DNA of 64,000 nt, taken from positions 168,829 through 232,828 of the forward strand of contig ML976993.1 of NCBI GenBank assembly GCA_010015675.1, read 5' to 3'. Position 1 is the stretch's first letter. Each line of letters starts with the position of its first letter. Under the pieces are notes generated by a model. It saw only the letters and a program-made list of their open reading frames with translations, ran no database searches and was not told the DNA's origin. The translations under genes were made by a program, and so were the position numbers. The DNA is from Byssothecium circinans. Taxonomy: Eukaryota > Ascomycota > Dothideomycetes > Pleosporales > Massarinaceae. Below, piece after piece: positions 45,767 to 56,362 of this stretch.

Positions 45767-46770
45767 ATTGGAACGATAAGCGCGCCGATATGACCAAAAT
45801 CGAAGTCCCTGTGTTTATCAGCGGCAGTGACTTCAGTAGTATTCATACTATGGGAGCAGTGCGTGGCTAGATGGAAATACCGCATGATAAGAAGTGGATA
45901 AGGTGGTCTTCGAATCAAGAGTGGTATGAGTTGTACTGTGTTGATCACTCTGACAAGGAGCTTCACAAGTACTTCGACAAGTACCTTAGAGACGTGGACA
46001 ACGATTGGGAAAAGACGCCCAAGGTGCGCTGGTCGGCGCTACAGTTCGGCGATCGCGAGGCCATTGATGACATCGAATTCGCAGACTTTCCCGTCCCAGG
46101 AACGGAGTACCGAGAGCTGCATCTCTCAAGTTCGGGCCTGAGCGAGCAACTTGTTTCTAAAGACGGCATCGTAACGTACAACTCCGAGGACTCAAATTCA
46201 GTTGCTGACTTTACGTACACGTTCCCACAAAAGAGCAGGTTGATCGGACTCCCCAAAGCGGTCTTGTACATGTCGGCGCCCTCACATAACGACCTCAACG
46301 TCTTCGTCATCCTCCGAAAGCGCGACAAGAATGGGAAGCTGTTAATGCACCTATGCTTCCCTTTCTCGGCTATACCGAAGGCATACAAGAGCATTGACGA
46401 TATCCCGGAGAAGGAGAGGGCAAGCTTGAACTTGCATATGGGAAGCGTAGGTGTACTGAGGGCGAGCCACCGAAAATTCGACCTGGAACGATCGATTCAC
46501 CCACAATTTCCTTTCCATCCACATGATGTTGAGGAGAAGATCACACCTGGAGAAGTCGTGAAACTAGAGATTGGAATATGGTCTATGGGCATTGACTTTG
46601 ATGAGGGAGAGTCGATAAGCGTGCAGGTGTCGGGTTCATTCCCGTCTATCGCGGAGTATGCGGCATTCTCCAAGCCGCGACCGGAGGAGGAGAAGAACAA
46701 GGGCGAACATAGGATCCATTGCGGTCCGCAGACGCCCAGTCGAGTGATCCTTCCATTCGTACCATTGTAG
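45754..46770 (+). pseudogene. 3' half of a split CocE/NonD-type hydrolase
   Basis: C-terminal half of the alpha/beta hydrolase whose 5' half is at 55127-55910. The frame runs YWNDKRADMTKIEVPVFISGSDFSSIHTMGAVRG, then TAG at 45868-45870 where the family has Trp (one G-to-A change from TGG), then MEIPHDKKWIRW..EWYELYC and the jelly-roll PepX C-terminal domain (about from LQFGDREAIDDIEFADFPVP) to the stop at 46768-46770. The domain is otherwise intact. It lacks the nucleophile Ser and Asp of the N-half. An ATG-started product from 45871 (299 codons) would be a domain without catalytic residues. Confidence 0.85.
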
Positions 46771-47371
46771 ATAGCCTTCTCAAACAGTGTTCCGTTTTCT
46801 CGCAACATAGTCGACTTCCGTGGTGCAGTGCATTCAGAATGCTGAGCTCCAGTGGTAGCGAAAATTTGGTTAATAGGTTCAAGATGGTAACAGTGCCCAG
46901 TGAGTGCTTTGCTTAGAGTATAAACTGTCAAGACCTCATTAATGCTCAAGATTCTTTTTCCGTGAAGGATTGACTCGCCGAAATTGCGCATGCTGAAAGC
47001 TGACCATTATTATGTGTGGTCGTGATTGGCCATCCTTGTCCACCTTCCGAGCGCTAAAGCCGCCATCTGCTACGCAACATGCCTGTAGACGTACCCCGCA
47101 AACTGGGCAAGGGATTGCCATTCCAATTCCCCGGACCAGATCATGGACCCAAAAACTTGGAGACGGTATGTGGAGAAGGTCCGGGGTCGGCTTGTGTGGG
47201 AATGTTGACAAGGGGAGACTGCCACGATAGTAGGGCCGAGACAACATCGACGTCGTATATGACACGAACAAAACTACGGCCACGGGTTTCATCCCTCATT
47301 CTTTGAGATTCGGCTTTGAACTCTATGCTCTTCCCTTGATCGGACGAGCGGGTTAACTTTTATTTTATTTC
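46771..47371. other. Intergenic, MFS promoter
   Basis: No supported gene. The leader before 47372 contains TTTTATTTTATTT. Confidence 0.5.
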
Positions 47372-49200
47372 ATGGCATCCAACACCTACGAACAAATAAG
47401 TCAGCAACGAGGCGACGATATGGCGATCGAGACGAAAGACTTGAAGTCGACGGAGATGATGGTGGAGCAATATGAGACAATATCGGACGGAGGGGAGGGC
47501 GCAAAGGTAACCCATCAGCCTGCGGCTATGGGCACTGTCACGATTTCAGACTTGGAGGAGATCTTCCTGATTCCTGCTCCGAGCGCTAATCCTCGAGACC
47601 CGTTGAACCTGTCGAAATGGAGGAAGGTTGTATTCATCGTTTTGACCTCGATCTGTGAGTTCATATGGCTACGCCTCGACCGTCTTCTCCTATTCTGACG
47701 ATGAACAGTCTCCAGCCTTGGTCTGTCTCTCGTATCCGGCTTCGGAGGTCTTCTTGGTTTTTATATTCCCATCTACGCTGCCAAAGGTGCGACATACGCC
47801 GATATAACTGCTCTCATGACGTACCCATCTATGTTCATGGGTGTTGGGAACCTTATCTGCATGCCACTCGCTTTATCGATCGGACGGCGCCCCGTGTTTC
47901 TTGGATCGTTGGTGATGCTTATGGCTGCTGCACTCCTGGCGGCATATTCTAAAGACTACAACTGGCATCTGGGAGCACGCATGCTTTTGGGCTTTGCTGC
48001 GGGTCAGAGCGAAGCGCTGGTGCCAATGATGATTCAGGAAATCCATTTTGTTCACGAACGAAGCACTTTTCTGATGTGGCAGTCAGCGGTCCAGACCACG
48101 CTGACCGCCGTCTATGTCATCTGCGCATCTCCTATCGCTGGCGCTATCGGTCCGGGGAATTGGTACATCCTTGGAGCGGGTCTGTGTGGAGCGTGCCTCC
48201 TCTTATCTGTACCATTCGTTCCCGAAAGTCATCACGATCGCTCTCTCTCTTCGTACGGCCAGTTCTCAATCGCCGAAGGAGGTGAAGGCAATAGGTCTAG
48301 GTCCACGGCACCCATGCCTGTGCGTATCTCTGAAAGGCCTGCACTTGATACCAACAAGTACCTCCCGCGAACAATCTGGTCGGACATGCGATTGAAGAAT
48401 GGCAAGATTGACAGGATGGAGGGTTATTATGGCTTCATCGTAAGCTTAATCCACTATTGTCTTTACCTGGCTAGCACTAACGATTCTTAGAACACCTTTC
48501 AAATCTTACTGTTTCCGAATGTCTTCTGGGCATTTTGCTTAAATGGTTTGACAATGTACGTGCCCTCCTCGAGCGATATCTGAACGTTGTCGCTGATACA
48601 GAATGCAGCGGTGTGAACATTGCCATAGGAACTACCTATGGTCACATCACAGCGGCCCCGCCGTATAACTGGCCCGATAGCTCAGCATCCTATGTCAACG
48701 CTGGACAGATCCTTGTCGCCTTTGTCGCCCTTGCCTTGCTAGGGAATGGTTCCGACTTCATCATCAAATGGCGTGCTAAACGCAACGGCGGTGTCCATGA
48801 GCCTGAGAATCGGCTCCTGCTTCTTTGGATTCCGCTTGCGGTTGGCATACTTGCGGCAGTGCTTTACGGTCAAGCTGCTGAACACCCGTTCAAGTATCAT
48901 TCGTTCGTGTATGTTTTCGCCAACGCAGGATACTATTTCGCGTTTGTGGGCGCGAACATCGCTGCCATCACTTACTTGCTCGACTCGTACCCGGCACGTT
49001 CTGGTCCAGTCCTTGTTGTCATCACGGCCTTCCGCGGCTTCATCAGCTTCGGCGTGAGCTATGGTGTTGCGAAATTTATCGACACGGCTGGCTATGACGG
49101 CTCTTTTGGGACATATGCCGGTCTAACGGGCCTCTTCGGATTGCTCGGCATACCCGTTTTCATCTATGGCAAGCGCATCCGCGAGTTCACCGGTCGCTAG
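47372..49200 (+). CDS. MFS transporter (DHA-type, 12-helix)
   Basis: Proton-coupled exporter or importer in the plasma membrane. Exons 47372-47654, 47709-48439, 48491-48555 and 48609-49200 give 556 aa. The last acceptor is the second AG (GCAG at 48605-48608), because only it keeps LTIGVNIAIGTTYG in frame. A hydrophilic N-tail of about 90 residues leads to helix 1. MFS marks: the loop 2-3 element IGRRPVFLGSLVMLM, RMLLGFAAGQSEALVP in helix 4, the central loop with RSRST, and six more helices from LNGLT to IPVFIYGKRIREF. It lies within the inverted segment and appears intact. Substrate unknown; the neighbouring oxygenases suggest a small metabolite. Confidence 0.87.
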
Positions 49201-49925
49201 GCGGTGAAGCATCGGAGCGGGCATCCTTCCATGTCTCATTGAGGCTGTTTCCGTGAAGTTTGTGGATGGTGATTGCCAGAGGTCACTTCATTGTGGGTAT
49301 CGGGGGCGGGGCGCGTGAGGTTTTGGAATCTTAGATGTGTTCTCATTGCTTCGTCGTAGCTGTACTCTCTAGCGTTAGTATCTGCCAATGCGCAAATGTG
49401 ACCATTTTACGTATGTTCCTTGCCGTGCGACGAGAAGACCTCAGCCTTTGTAGGTTGCCTAAGGAAGGCTGTAACTTCCTGAAGGTTGAGCCTTTTCGCG
49501 ACCCTCAAATGCGCTGGACTCAGGTGAATAACCGCACTTGCTCTCCTAAATGAAAATATCGAACCTCTTCTGCGCACATCAGTTGCTGTCCAACCCTAAA
49601 GCCGGTGCTGTGCGCCATGCTTGCTGGAATTTGAGGTTGGTTGTTTCTGGGGGTTGAGCCACGGTCTGCGTATGTTCCTCGACGGCTACCAGCCCTGAGT
49701 CAAACTGCAAATTGGAGTCATGATCCCCGTTGCCGGATAAGGAGATGCCTGGTCCTGGTGTTGGCATCGAAGAAAGAGAAGAAAGAGACCAAGGAATCGA
49801 CTGTGATGCATGGATGATACTTTGCTGACTAAGCCACATGAAAATAAGGGAACGAGCACGAGCCACCGCTCAACATCTAATCTCTCGCGTCTCTATTCAT
49901 ACCTAACTCCATCCAAACTCTCCCT
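49201..49925. other. Convergent 3' region of MFS and PhyH-1
   Basis: A 95-codon frame at 49579-49866 (minus) opens with GTG and lacks motifs, so it is not called. Nothing else is recognised. Confidence 0.45.
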
Positions 49926-51040
49926 CTACGCCTTGATGTAAGGGATGCCGGTTAGCTTGAAGGTGCGCTCGTCCATCACCGGCTTGTTGACGGGCTCAAA
50001 GCGATTGTGCGGGTCATCCTCGCCGTCCCGCTTGGCAACATTCGACCCCGTGTATCGCGCGTTCGGCCAATGTGTGGTGCCTACGTTACGCTCGAAGGCG
50101 TCCTTCTTCCGCAGCAAGTCCTCCTGGCTGGCGTGGGCCACGGGCATGTAGCATGTATACACGCAGAAGCGGGGCTGGGTCGTCCTCGAGCTCAGATTGT
50201 AATGCGGCGTACGGGAGTCCCAAACCAAGAGATCACCTGGGTCTGCACAAACTTTGACCCATTTGCAGCCCTTTCCTTCCAACCACGCCATTCCACGATC
50301 GGTGAATCCATACCACTCTGGCGTCCAGGCAGGGATTCGCGGCTCGTCCTTCATGTCACGATGGAACTCATCTGATAGCAGGTGGCCTTCGGGGCAAACG
50401 ATAAGTCCGCCGTCGTCGGGCCCATTGGGCAGTAGGTTCACTAGGCCCTGAAGACAACGGAAGCCAGGCTTCTCAGGGTCTTGATCCTGGTGTGGCCATG
50501 GCTTGTTGGGAGGGATATCTGTCCGACTACTGGAATTAGCTCGTGGTTGTTTTCTCCCAGATGCCATTCACTTACTTGGGGAACCCAAAATTGATGGCAT
50601 CGAAGGACACCAGAAGATCCTCGGTGTTGTATACCTTCTCAAAAGCTCCGACAACTCCAGGCTCGCCGCGGATTGCCCATGCAAAGTCTTCGTGCGTCAC
50701 GGCATACTGCGAACACATGCCCTTCTCAGTGATGGCAGGGAGCTTGTCTTTATGGACCGTAGATAGATCGTTCCTGTCGAAGCCGAGATTGCTGACAACG
50801 CTGTTAGTTCTGTTTGATTACCTAGTTGGAGACGCACAATCCCTCTAACCAGCTGTACATCTTGTCGGCGTAGCCAAGGGCTCGTTCCTGTGGAATGGCA
50901 CCTTTGATGACAGCATATCCGTCACGCGCGAGGTCATCTCGCCAGTTGCCGTAAGACATGTCGGTGCCATCAGCCTTCATCGCGCTCGTCTGCGTACCCT
51001 TGAGCACCAAAGGCGACGTATGGGTGGTGGTGGCAATCAT
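49926..51040 (-). CDS. PhyH-family Fe(II)/2-oxoglutarate dioxygenase (copy 1)
   Basis: Exons 51040-50838, 50791-50576 and 50526-49926 give 339 aa. Introns GTGCGT..GTCAG and GTAAGT..AGTAG. Non-haem iron facial triad: His152 and Asp154 in WPHQDQDP, distal His248 in DSRTPHYN; a 2-oxoglutarate-binding Arg is plausible at RFCVYTC. Domain start at WRDDLARDGYAVIKGAIP; FDAINFGFP and LVNLLPNGPDDGGLIVCPEG are shared with copy 2 at 56363. The C-terminus HWPNARYTGSNVAKRDG differs. Known relatives act on lipids, halogenated or aromatic small molecules; the substrate here is unknown. It sits inside the inverted segment, adjacent to the FMO. Confidence 0.88.
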
Positions 51041-51542
51041 ATCGGAGTAAGACCTTTGAGTTGACTGAGGAATTCAATGCGGTCCGTAGAGTTTGATAAG
51101 CCAATTGCCAACTGAGCAGACTTGCATGAAATACCTATGCGATCAACTGGCTGTATTGAGACGAAGGATCGGTGGCAACACGGGTGTTCCCCTTGCGATT
51201 GACGACTGCATTATACGCCCACTAATCCCGAACCGCTTCCGAATTACTTACTTAACCCCACCACTTCCGAAGTACCGTTGTCGGGATGAGGAGGGAACTC
51301 GGCCCTATTGCAATAAAAATGCGGCAAGTTACGGCGGATCGCCGCTGCGCGGCTTGATGCATCCTTCTTGATTATGGAGAGGAAGGTATTGGTCCACTGG
51401 AAAGCCTTGTGACTACATCCATATTCTGGAAATCGTTACTTCACAGAAACTCGTTCATACGAATACTCTCACCAATCCTCAAGTCCACATTTCCTCTACT
51501 GTTTTCTTTGCAGCCCTAGCTAATTCTGAGACTCTTCAGAAT
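51041..51542. other. Divergent promoter region (PhyH-1 and FMO)
   Basis: The 502-bp interval separates two divergent cluster genes and is the likely shared control region. No binding site can be named with confidence. Confidence 0.45.
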
Positions 51543-52809
51543 ATGCCGTTCCGGATCATCATCGTGGGCGGAGGTATAGCAGGTACAGCAGCAGCCATAG
51601 CTCTTCGAGGGCCAAATCGCGAAATCACCATTCTCGAACAGTCAAGACTGAACAATGAAATCGGGGCCACCATCTCCCTCCAACCAAATGCAACGCGCAT
51701 TCTTGAGCGCACCTGGGGACTTACCGGTCTCTTGAAAGATGTGAACGGCGTGATCGATCACGGCTTTCGGATCTTTAACGTCGAAGGAAAGATGGTCAAC
51801 GAGATACCACTATTGAGCAAGAATGCATACGAAGCCGATCGCATAATATGGCATCGGCAGGATATACACAATTACCTCAAACAGGCTGCAACCGACTCAC
51901 GCAGAGATGGACCACCGGCTCTTGTACGCACATCTTCACGTGTCACTCGTTGTGATTGTGAGCGTGGGGAAGTGACCTTGGAGAGTGGCGAGACACTGAC
52001 GGCCGAGTAAGTATTGCCCGTGTATGGAATGTATTCGAGGCATATACTAACTTCGTACTCCAACTTTTAGTCTTGTCATTGGTGCAGATGGTATCCATAG
52101 TCGCATTCGATCCTGCGTTCTTGGCAAGGAAGTAACTGCCGTCCCAACTGGTACATCCGCATATCGCCTCATGATGCCATCCCAAATATTGGAAAGCAAA
52201 GTTCCACACTTTACAGACAGGATCAACACGCGAGAACCCTACACTTCAATGATTATGGCACATGACTGTCGACTTATTATGGGACCTGCTCGAGGCGGTG
52301 AACTCTATAGTCTCGTTGGGCTTGTACTCGATCACAGAATGAACGAGGACCCGAATAGCGCACAATCGTGGGTTGCCGAAGGCGATCTGAACAAGATGCT
52401 AGATACATTCACTTCTTTTCCCGATTCGACCAAGGATATGTTCCGACAAGCCGAATCTATTGGATTATGGCAACTCCGCGATCTTGACCCTCTAGAAACA
52501 TGGACGAAAGGGCGAGTGATTTTGATTGGAGATGCGGCGCATGCAATGCTACCCACGCAAGGACAAGGTGCCAGTCAGGCGATCGAGGATGCTGAAGCTC
52601 TCGGTGCTCTCTTTGCTGATCTGGATACTGACGCTCCTGTATCAGAGAGGGACCTTTCGTCCATTTTAAGACGAGTCTTCGACTGCAGACACGAGCGCGC
52701 AAGCTTGGCGGACACAACGCTAGTCATGTCCGCTCCCCACTTCCCGACACCTTGCCCACCCTCAATCTCAATCCATCCAATCGCTCCGAATATGCTGACT
52801 GCGCCTTGA
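51543..52809 (+). CDS. FAD-dependent monooxygenase (salicylate hydroxylase-like)
   Basis: Group A flavoprotein hydroxylase. Exons 51543-52006 and 52071-52809 (intron GTAAGT..TTTAG) give 400 aa. Motifs: Rossmann GGGIAG at residues 9-14, the R-x-D-x-h-region WHRQDIHNYL, the DG motif LVIGADGIHSRIR (about 156-168), and the FAD-ribityl GRVILIGDAAHAMLPTQGQGASQAIED (about 302-328). After RRVFDCRHERASLA the usual family helix is missing and the sequence becomes Pro/Ser-rich to the stop. That suggests a damaged C-terminus or an unrecognised intron. The stop lies only 17 bp before the regulator start. Aromatic hydroxylation is the family expectation; the substrate is unknown. Confidence 0.83.
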
Positions 52810-52826
52810 GAAAGACTGTCAGGGCA

Positions 52827-54971
52827 ATGGGCTCACAAGAGATGCGCTCACCGTCGACATCGGCCGCTAGCCGACCCAAGAAGCGTCAACGCTTCTCGGA
52901 CGGGGAAGCATTGCAATGTCAGGTCTGCTTCCGTTCGTATGATCGTGCCGACCACTTGAACCGACATTTAGACTCTCGTACGCAAGACAGCCGTGATGAT
53001 ACGCACGCTCTGAGAATTTACAGATCGGAACGAGCGACCTTTCCGATGTGAGAAGTGTCCTGCAGCATTCAACCGCCGGTAGGGAACCCGAGAATAGCAT
53101 CGATCTGATCTCAATACTAACATCATAAATCAGAGACCTTCTGTTGCGACACCAAGTAGCGCATGACAAACATGCCGCTGAAGGTCAGGTTGGCCCCAAC
53201 CGTACGGCTGGGAGAGCTGTCAAAGCATGCGATGCTTGTGTTGTTAGTAAAAGTAAAATGTGACAATACGCGGCCTTGTCAGGTAATACCCGCTCCTTTG
53301 TCTTGCCATTTGATATTCTTCGCTGATCCGTAATATGAAGCGATGTCGGAAAAAAGGTTTGCTCTGCAGTACTAGAGCAGGCGGCCCTCGAACAGTATCA
53401 CCCATTTCGCCTGCAGATCGGTCTCACGCGTCTTTTCCAACGCCTCCAGAACCCCAAAGCCCAGTCCCACTTGAAGCGAATCCTTCCGCACAGGCCAGCC
53501 AGGAACTTGGAAGCATCCCTTATGAAAGCGCGGCCGCAGATGCTCAAGCACTGCTCAATTTGTATAACGGAATGCATCCAAGTGAAGGCATTCCATCTTT
53601 TTTCGAACAGATCATGATGCCTGATCTAGATGTAATTGGCTCAGACCCAACTCAGCTGCCACCTACATTGACGACTTGGATGCCAGAGGTAGACTGGCTT
53701 GGAGACATGGACCTTTTCGGAACCGAGTTTGCTCCAGCGATTGATCAGACGTTTGAGACCCAACAAGTGCTGAACGAGTTCTTTTCGTCTGCCCCAGCGC
53801 TCGACTCCACAGCTACAGAAGCGAACGAAGCTTCCAACGCGACTTCACAAGATGATAGTGCAAGAAAGAGACATGCCATCTTTCAACGATCACCGTGGTA
53901 TGTGGATTCGTGATGAGAGTTTTGCAACGCTATATTAATGAGCGGTAAGGCTGTGGGTACCAGACCGCAATCAGCACGCTTTTAGCGAGCACCATGGTCC
54001 GCTTCTTGATGAGCGAGATGTCGATTTAGGCACCTCACCACATGAGCCTTATTCATCGAGCATCACCATCCCTGACCAATTGTCGTTTCAGTCCCGCGAT
54101 AGAATTTTTCAGCTCGTCTCCAAAACCACCCAAAGTCAAGTTGCCATTCCTTCATTCCCATCTGCTGAAACGCTAGACAAACTCATCAAAGTTGGAATTG
54201 CGAAACGAACTGAGACCGACGCCTGGATACACCCTTTCACTTTCTGCAGCGAAACGGCGAGGGTTGAGTTTTTGACCGCGCTTGTTGCTGCAGGGTGCGT
54301 TTGCTTTGGTATTCCATCTGTGAGCAGGACAGGTTTGGTGCTGCAAGAGATTGTCCGAGTAGCGCTTCAGAGGCTAGTACGTCTGTTGTTCGGATAAACT
54401 TGGCCCCTATACTGACTGCTGATAGAACGAAGCTGACAATAGCACCATCCGAGACTTGCAGTATCTTCAAGCTTCTATGATATGGCTCGATATTGGAGCG
54501 TTCTGTGGCTTTAGGAGGAAGATGGAGGTCGCTGAGTCCAACCTGCAACCGCTCGTTACCGCAAGTGCACGTGGCTATTTCTCTAAGATTTTGCTAACGA
54601 TGCATAGGCACTACGTCGCGCAGGCAAGCTGGAGCACGTTGGCTACATCAATGTCACACCGAGCGCTGACGACAGCGAGGAAGTAACAGATCAAAAATGG
54701 CGGCAATGGGTTGAGCAAGAATCTTATAAGCGGCGAGTAACCCCAGTGGAAAAATAAGCCAGACTAACATTCCCCAAGCCTTGTATATCATCTCTACGAA
54801 CACGACCTCAGCATGACAATGGTCAACCACCGAAATCCTCTCATGTCCTACTCTGAACTAACATTAATGCTGCCTGGGCCCCGGAATCTGTGGCTCGCGA
54901 CATCGGCTGAGGAGTGGAAAACACGATGGTTGGCTGCGAGTGACCAGGGCTCCCGATATTCACTCAAGAGC
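52827..54971 (+). pseudogene. 5' half of a split C2H2 + Zn2Cys6 transcription factor
   Basis: Two C2H2 fingers: CQVCFRSYDRADHLNRHLDSH, then after an intron (52978 to about 53023) CEKCPAAFNRR and, after another intron, LLLRHQVAH. Next comes a Zn2Cys6 cluster CDACVVSK.KC..C.RCRKKGLLC, in which one extra A in the runs at 53249-53257 breaks the frame, followed by an intron. The middle region is acidic/Pro-rich (about 53380-53890). The fungal transcription factor domain follows from about 54000 (DRIFQLVSKTT..DAWIHPFTF..LQASMIWLDIGAFCGFRRKME). The frame runs to ..RYSLKS at 54971, where the element and inversion junction end it. Its continuation is at 45470-44530. One splice near 54730 appears to need a GC donor. 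It was probably the cluster regulator. Confidence 0.8.
54958..54971. repeat. Target-site duplication 1, copy b
   Basis: ATTCACTCAAGAGC, partner of 45470-45483 in inverted orientation. It lies inside the coding frame (I/Y-S-L-K-S) of the regulator. Confidence 0.8.
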
Positions 54972-55126
54972 TCGGACGCAGGTTAATCCGCTCCGCTTAC
55001 GTAATCGTTTATCCGAAGTCGTTCGAGTTCTGAGGCCGGTGCGCCTTATCCTTATCGTGTTTTTTCCTTGTGTTGATACCCTACTGTACTCACATGAGTA
55101 CTAGTGGTGATGATTGCTCCTTCTTG
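54972..55126 (+). mobile_element. SINE-like/non-LTR-like element, short copy (155 bp)
   Basis: Shares its whole length with the 3' 155 bp of the element at 45484-45753. Its 5' end (TCGGACGCAGG) is truncated relative to that copy and abuts target duplication 1 on the left; the 3' end (..CCTTCTTG) abuts duplication 2. Being flanked by two different duplications, neither paired locally, shows that it is a recombinant junction copy. Confidence 0.7.
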
Positions 55127-55128
55127 AT
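54972..55128. repeat. Inverted repeat arm B (157 bp, identical to 45482-45638)
   Basis: Exact reverse complement of 45482-45638 by reading. The final AT belongs to both the arm and the target duplications. Confidence 0.95.
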
Positions 55129-55139
55129 ACGTTCGCAGT
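55127..55139. repeat. Target-site duplication 2, copy b
   Basis: Reverse complement of 45754-45766; the hydrolase coding frame breaks here after SPTANV. Confidence 0.8.
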
Positions 55140-55910
55140 GGGCGACCTACGATACATCTCGGCAAAGTCTTCGATGCCGCCTCCGGCAGTATTCGTTTTG
55201 ATGATGAAGTGAGTGATTAAATCGAAATTGGACATGGAAAATACTCCTCCCCGGCAGAACTGCTCTCGGTAGATGTCGCCGGATCCTTCCCAGGGCGCAA
55301 TAGCTGCGAGATGTGGTGGACGGAGCGCAGCAACCAGCCACTGGATGATGGCGAGAGCCGAGTTGCCCGCCATACCAACTTTTCCGTTGCACCATTCCAT
55401 TACAGCGATGGCCTCGATAACATCATAGCAGTCCTCCGCATCTTGAGAACCCATGATGGGAATGCAGCCATCCGAGTTGCCAGTCCCGCGCGAATCCACC
55501 GAGATGATGGCATATCCGCGCGGGCACCAGGTCACTGGATCTAGTCCCTCAAACTTCTCCAGCCCGCTTAGTGCTTCATTGGGAACACAGCAATTCCAAA
55601 CGCAAATGGGCAGCATGGACAAGGCGGAGTATTTCTTGCCGTAGCAAGACCAACTGATTATGGCGGGCAGCTTTTCGTCGGGCTTCGCATCAGCCGGGCG
55701 GTAAAGGTCAGCGTAGAGACGGACGCCATCTCGTACTTTGATTTCGACGTCGTGATCAATTCGGATGTCGGATTCGAGAGGTCGGGCGTTGTATGGATTC
55801 GAACCTTTCTTGAGGACTTCGGTTTTGCCGCGGGTGAAATCCTGATAGTTGTTCACACCAATTTCGGGCTTGGAAACCGGTTTGTAGGCGATCTCGAGTG
55901 GGATTGGCAT
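55127..55910 (-). pseudogene. 5' half of a split CocE/NonD-type hydrolase
   Basis: N-terminal catalytic half of an X-Pro dipeptidyl-peptidase/cocaine esterase-type alpha/beta hydrolase. From MPIPLEIAYKPV (ATG 55910; an ATG 15 codons upstream is also open) it shows VEIKVRDGVRLYADLYRP, AIISWSCYGK, GYAIISVDSRGTGNSDG, the nucleophile element GMAGNSALAIIQW and ALRPPHLAAIAPWEG. The frame ends at the element junction. With 45767-46770 joined, 596 codons result, the family length, still with one internal TAG. Alone it lacks the catalytic His, part of the Asp region and the jelly-roll domain. Confidence 0.85.
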
Positions 55911-56362
55911 GGTGAGGAAAGCCCAGAAACTCCGGGGTCTATGCGAAGAGAGCATGAAATTGGCGAGAGCTTGTTGGCATGGCAGTGCAGCTTTACTTGA
56001 AGATTCAAATGTGACGCGACGCGTTCTTCAGCTTTCGGACTTTCCGAAGCCTCGGTATCGGAAATACAGATGGAAATATCTGCCGGACCCATCCCCACAT
56101 TGACCGGCGCCATGTGACTGGCTGAGAAGCTTCCCACATCTCCCGAATGACTTCGGAAGGTGGGCGTCTCGGGAACTAGCTTCTGCTCTTCCACGCGAAC
56201 TAAACTTTACGGTACTGTCTTTCATGCGCAGGCACAGATTTATATATCACAAGTCTATCGATTTCATTGCACATTTCACTTTCACAAGCAGCATTTCCAT
56301 CTTGAAAACACCTCATCTCGATTCTCTTCTCCACTCCCCCCTTACAAATTACAATATACATC
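55911..56362. other. Divergent promoter region (hydrolase and PhyH-2)
   Basis: No gene supported. The leader before 56363 is C/T/A-rich and typical of fungi. Confidence 0.45.

Larger units (their letters stand above)
45639..54971. other. ~9.3-kb inverted segment
   Basis: Carries the 5' end of the long element copy, the hydrolase 3' half, MFS, PhyH-1, FMO and the regulator 5' half. Turning it around between the two 157-bp arms reunites both split genes in frame and both target duplications as proper direct repeats around their elements. Deduced from sequence; direction of change (which order is ancestral) follows from the restored genes. Confidence 0.85.

Noticed and set aside
49579..49866. 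95-codon minus-strand frame between MFS and PhyH-1
   Set aside because: GTG start, no motifs, in a convergent 3' region.
45482..55128. Staggered-break duplication as the sole origin of the inverted 157-bp arms
   Set aside because: A staggered break would duplicate native gene sequence. Here the arm interrupts both coding frames and is bordered by short duplications, and the left copy has 115 extra bases, so an inserted element explains more.
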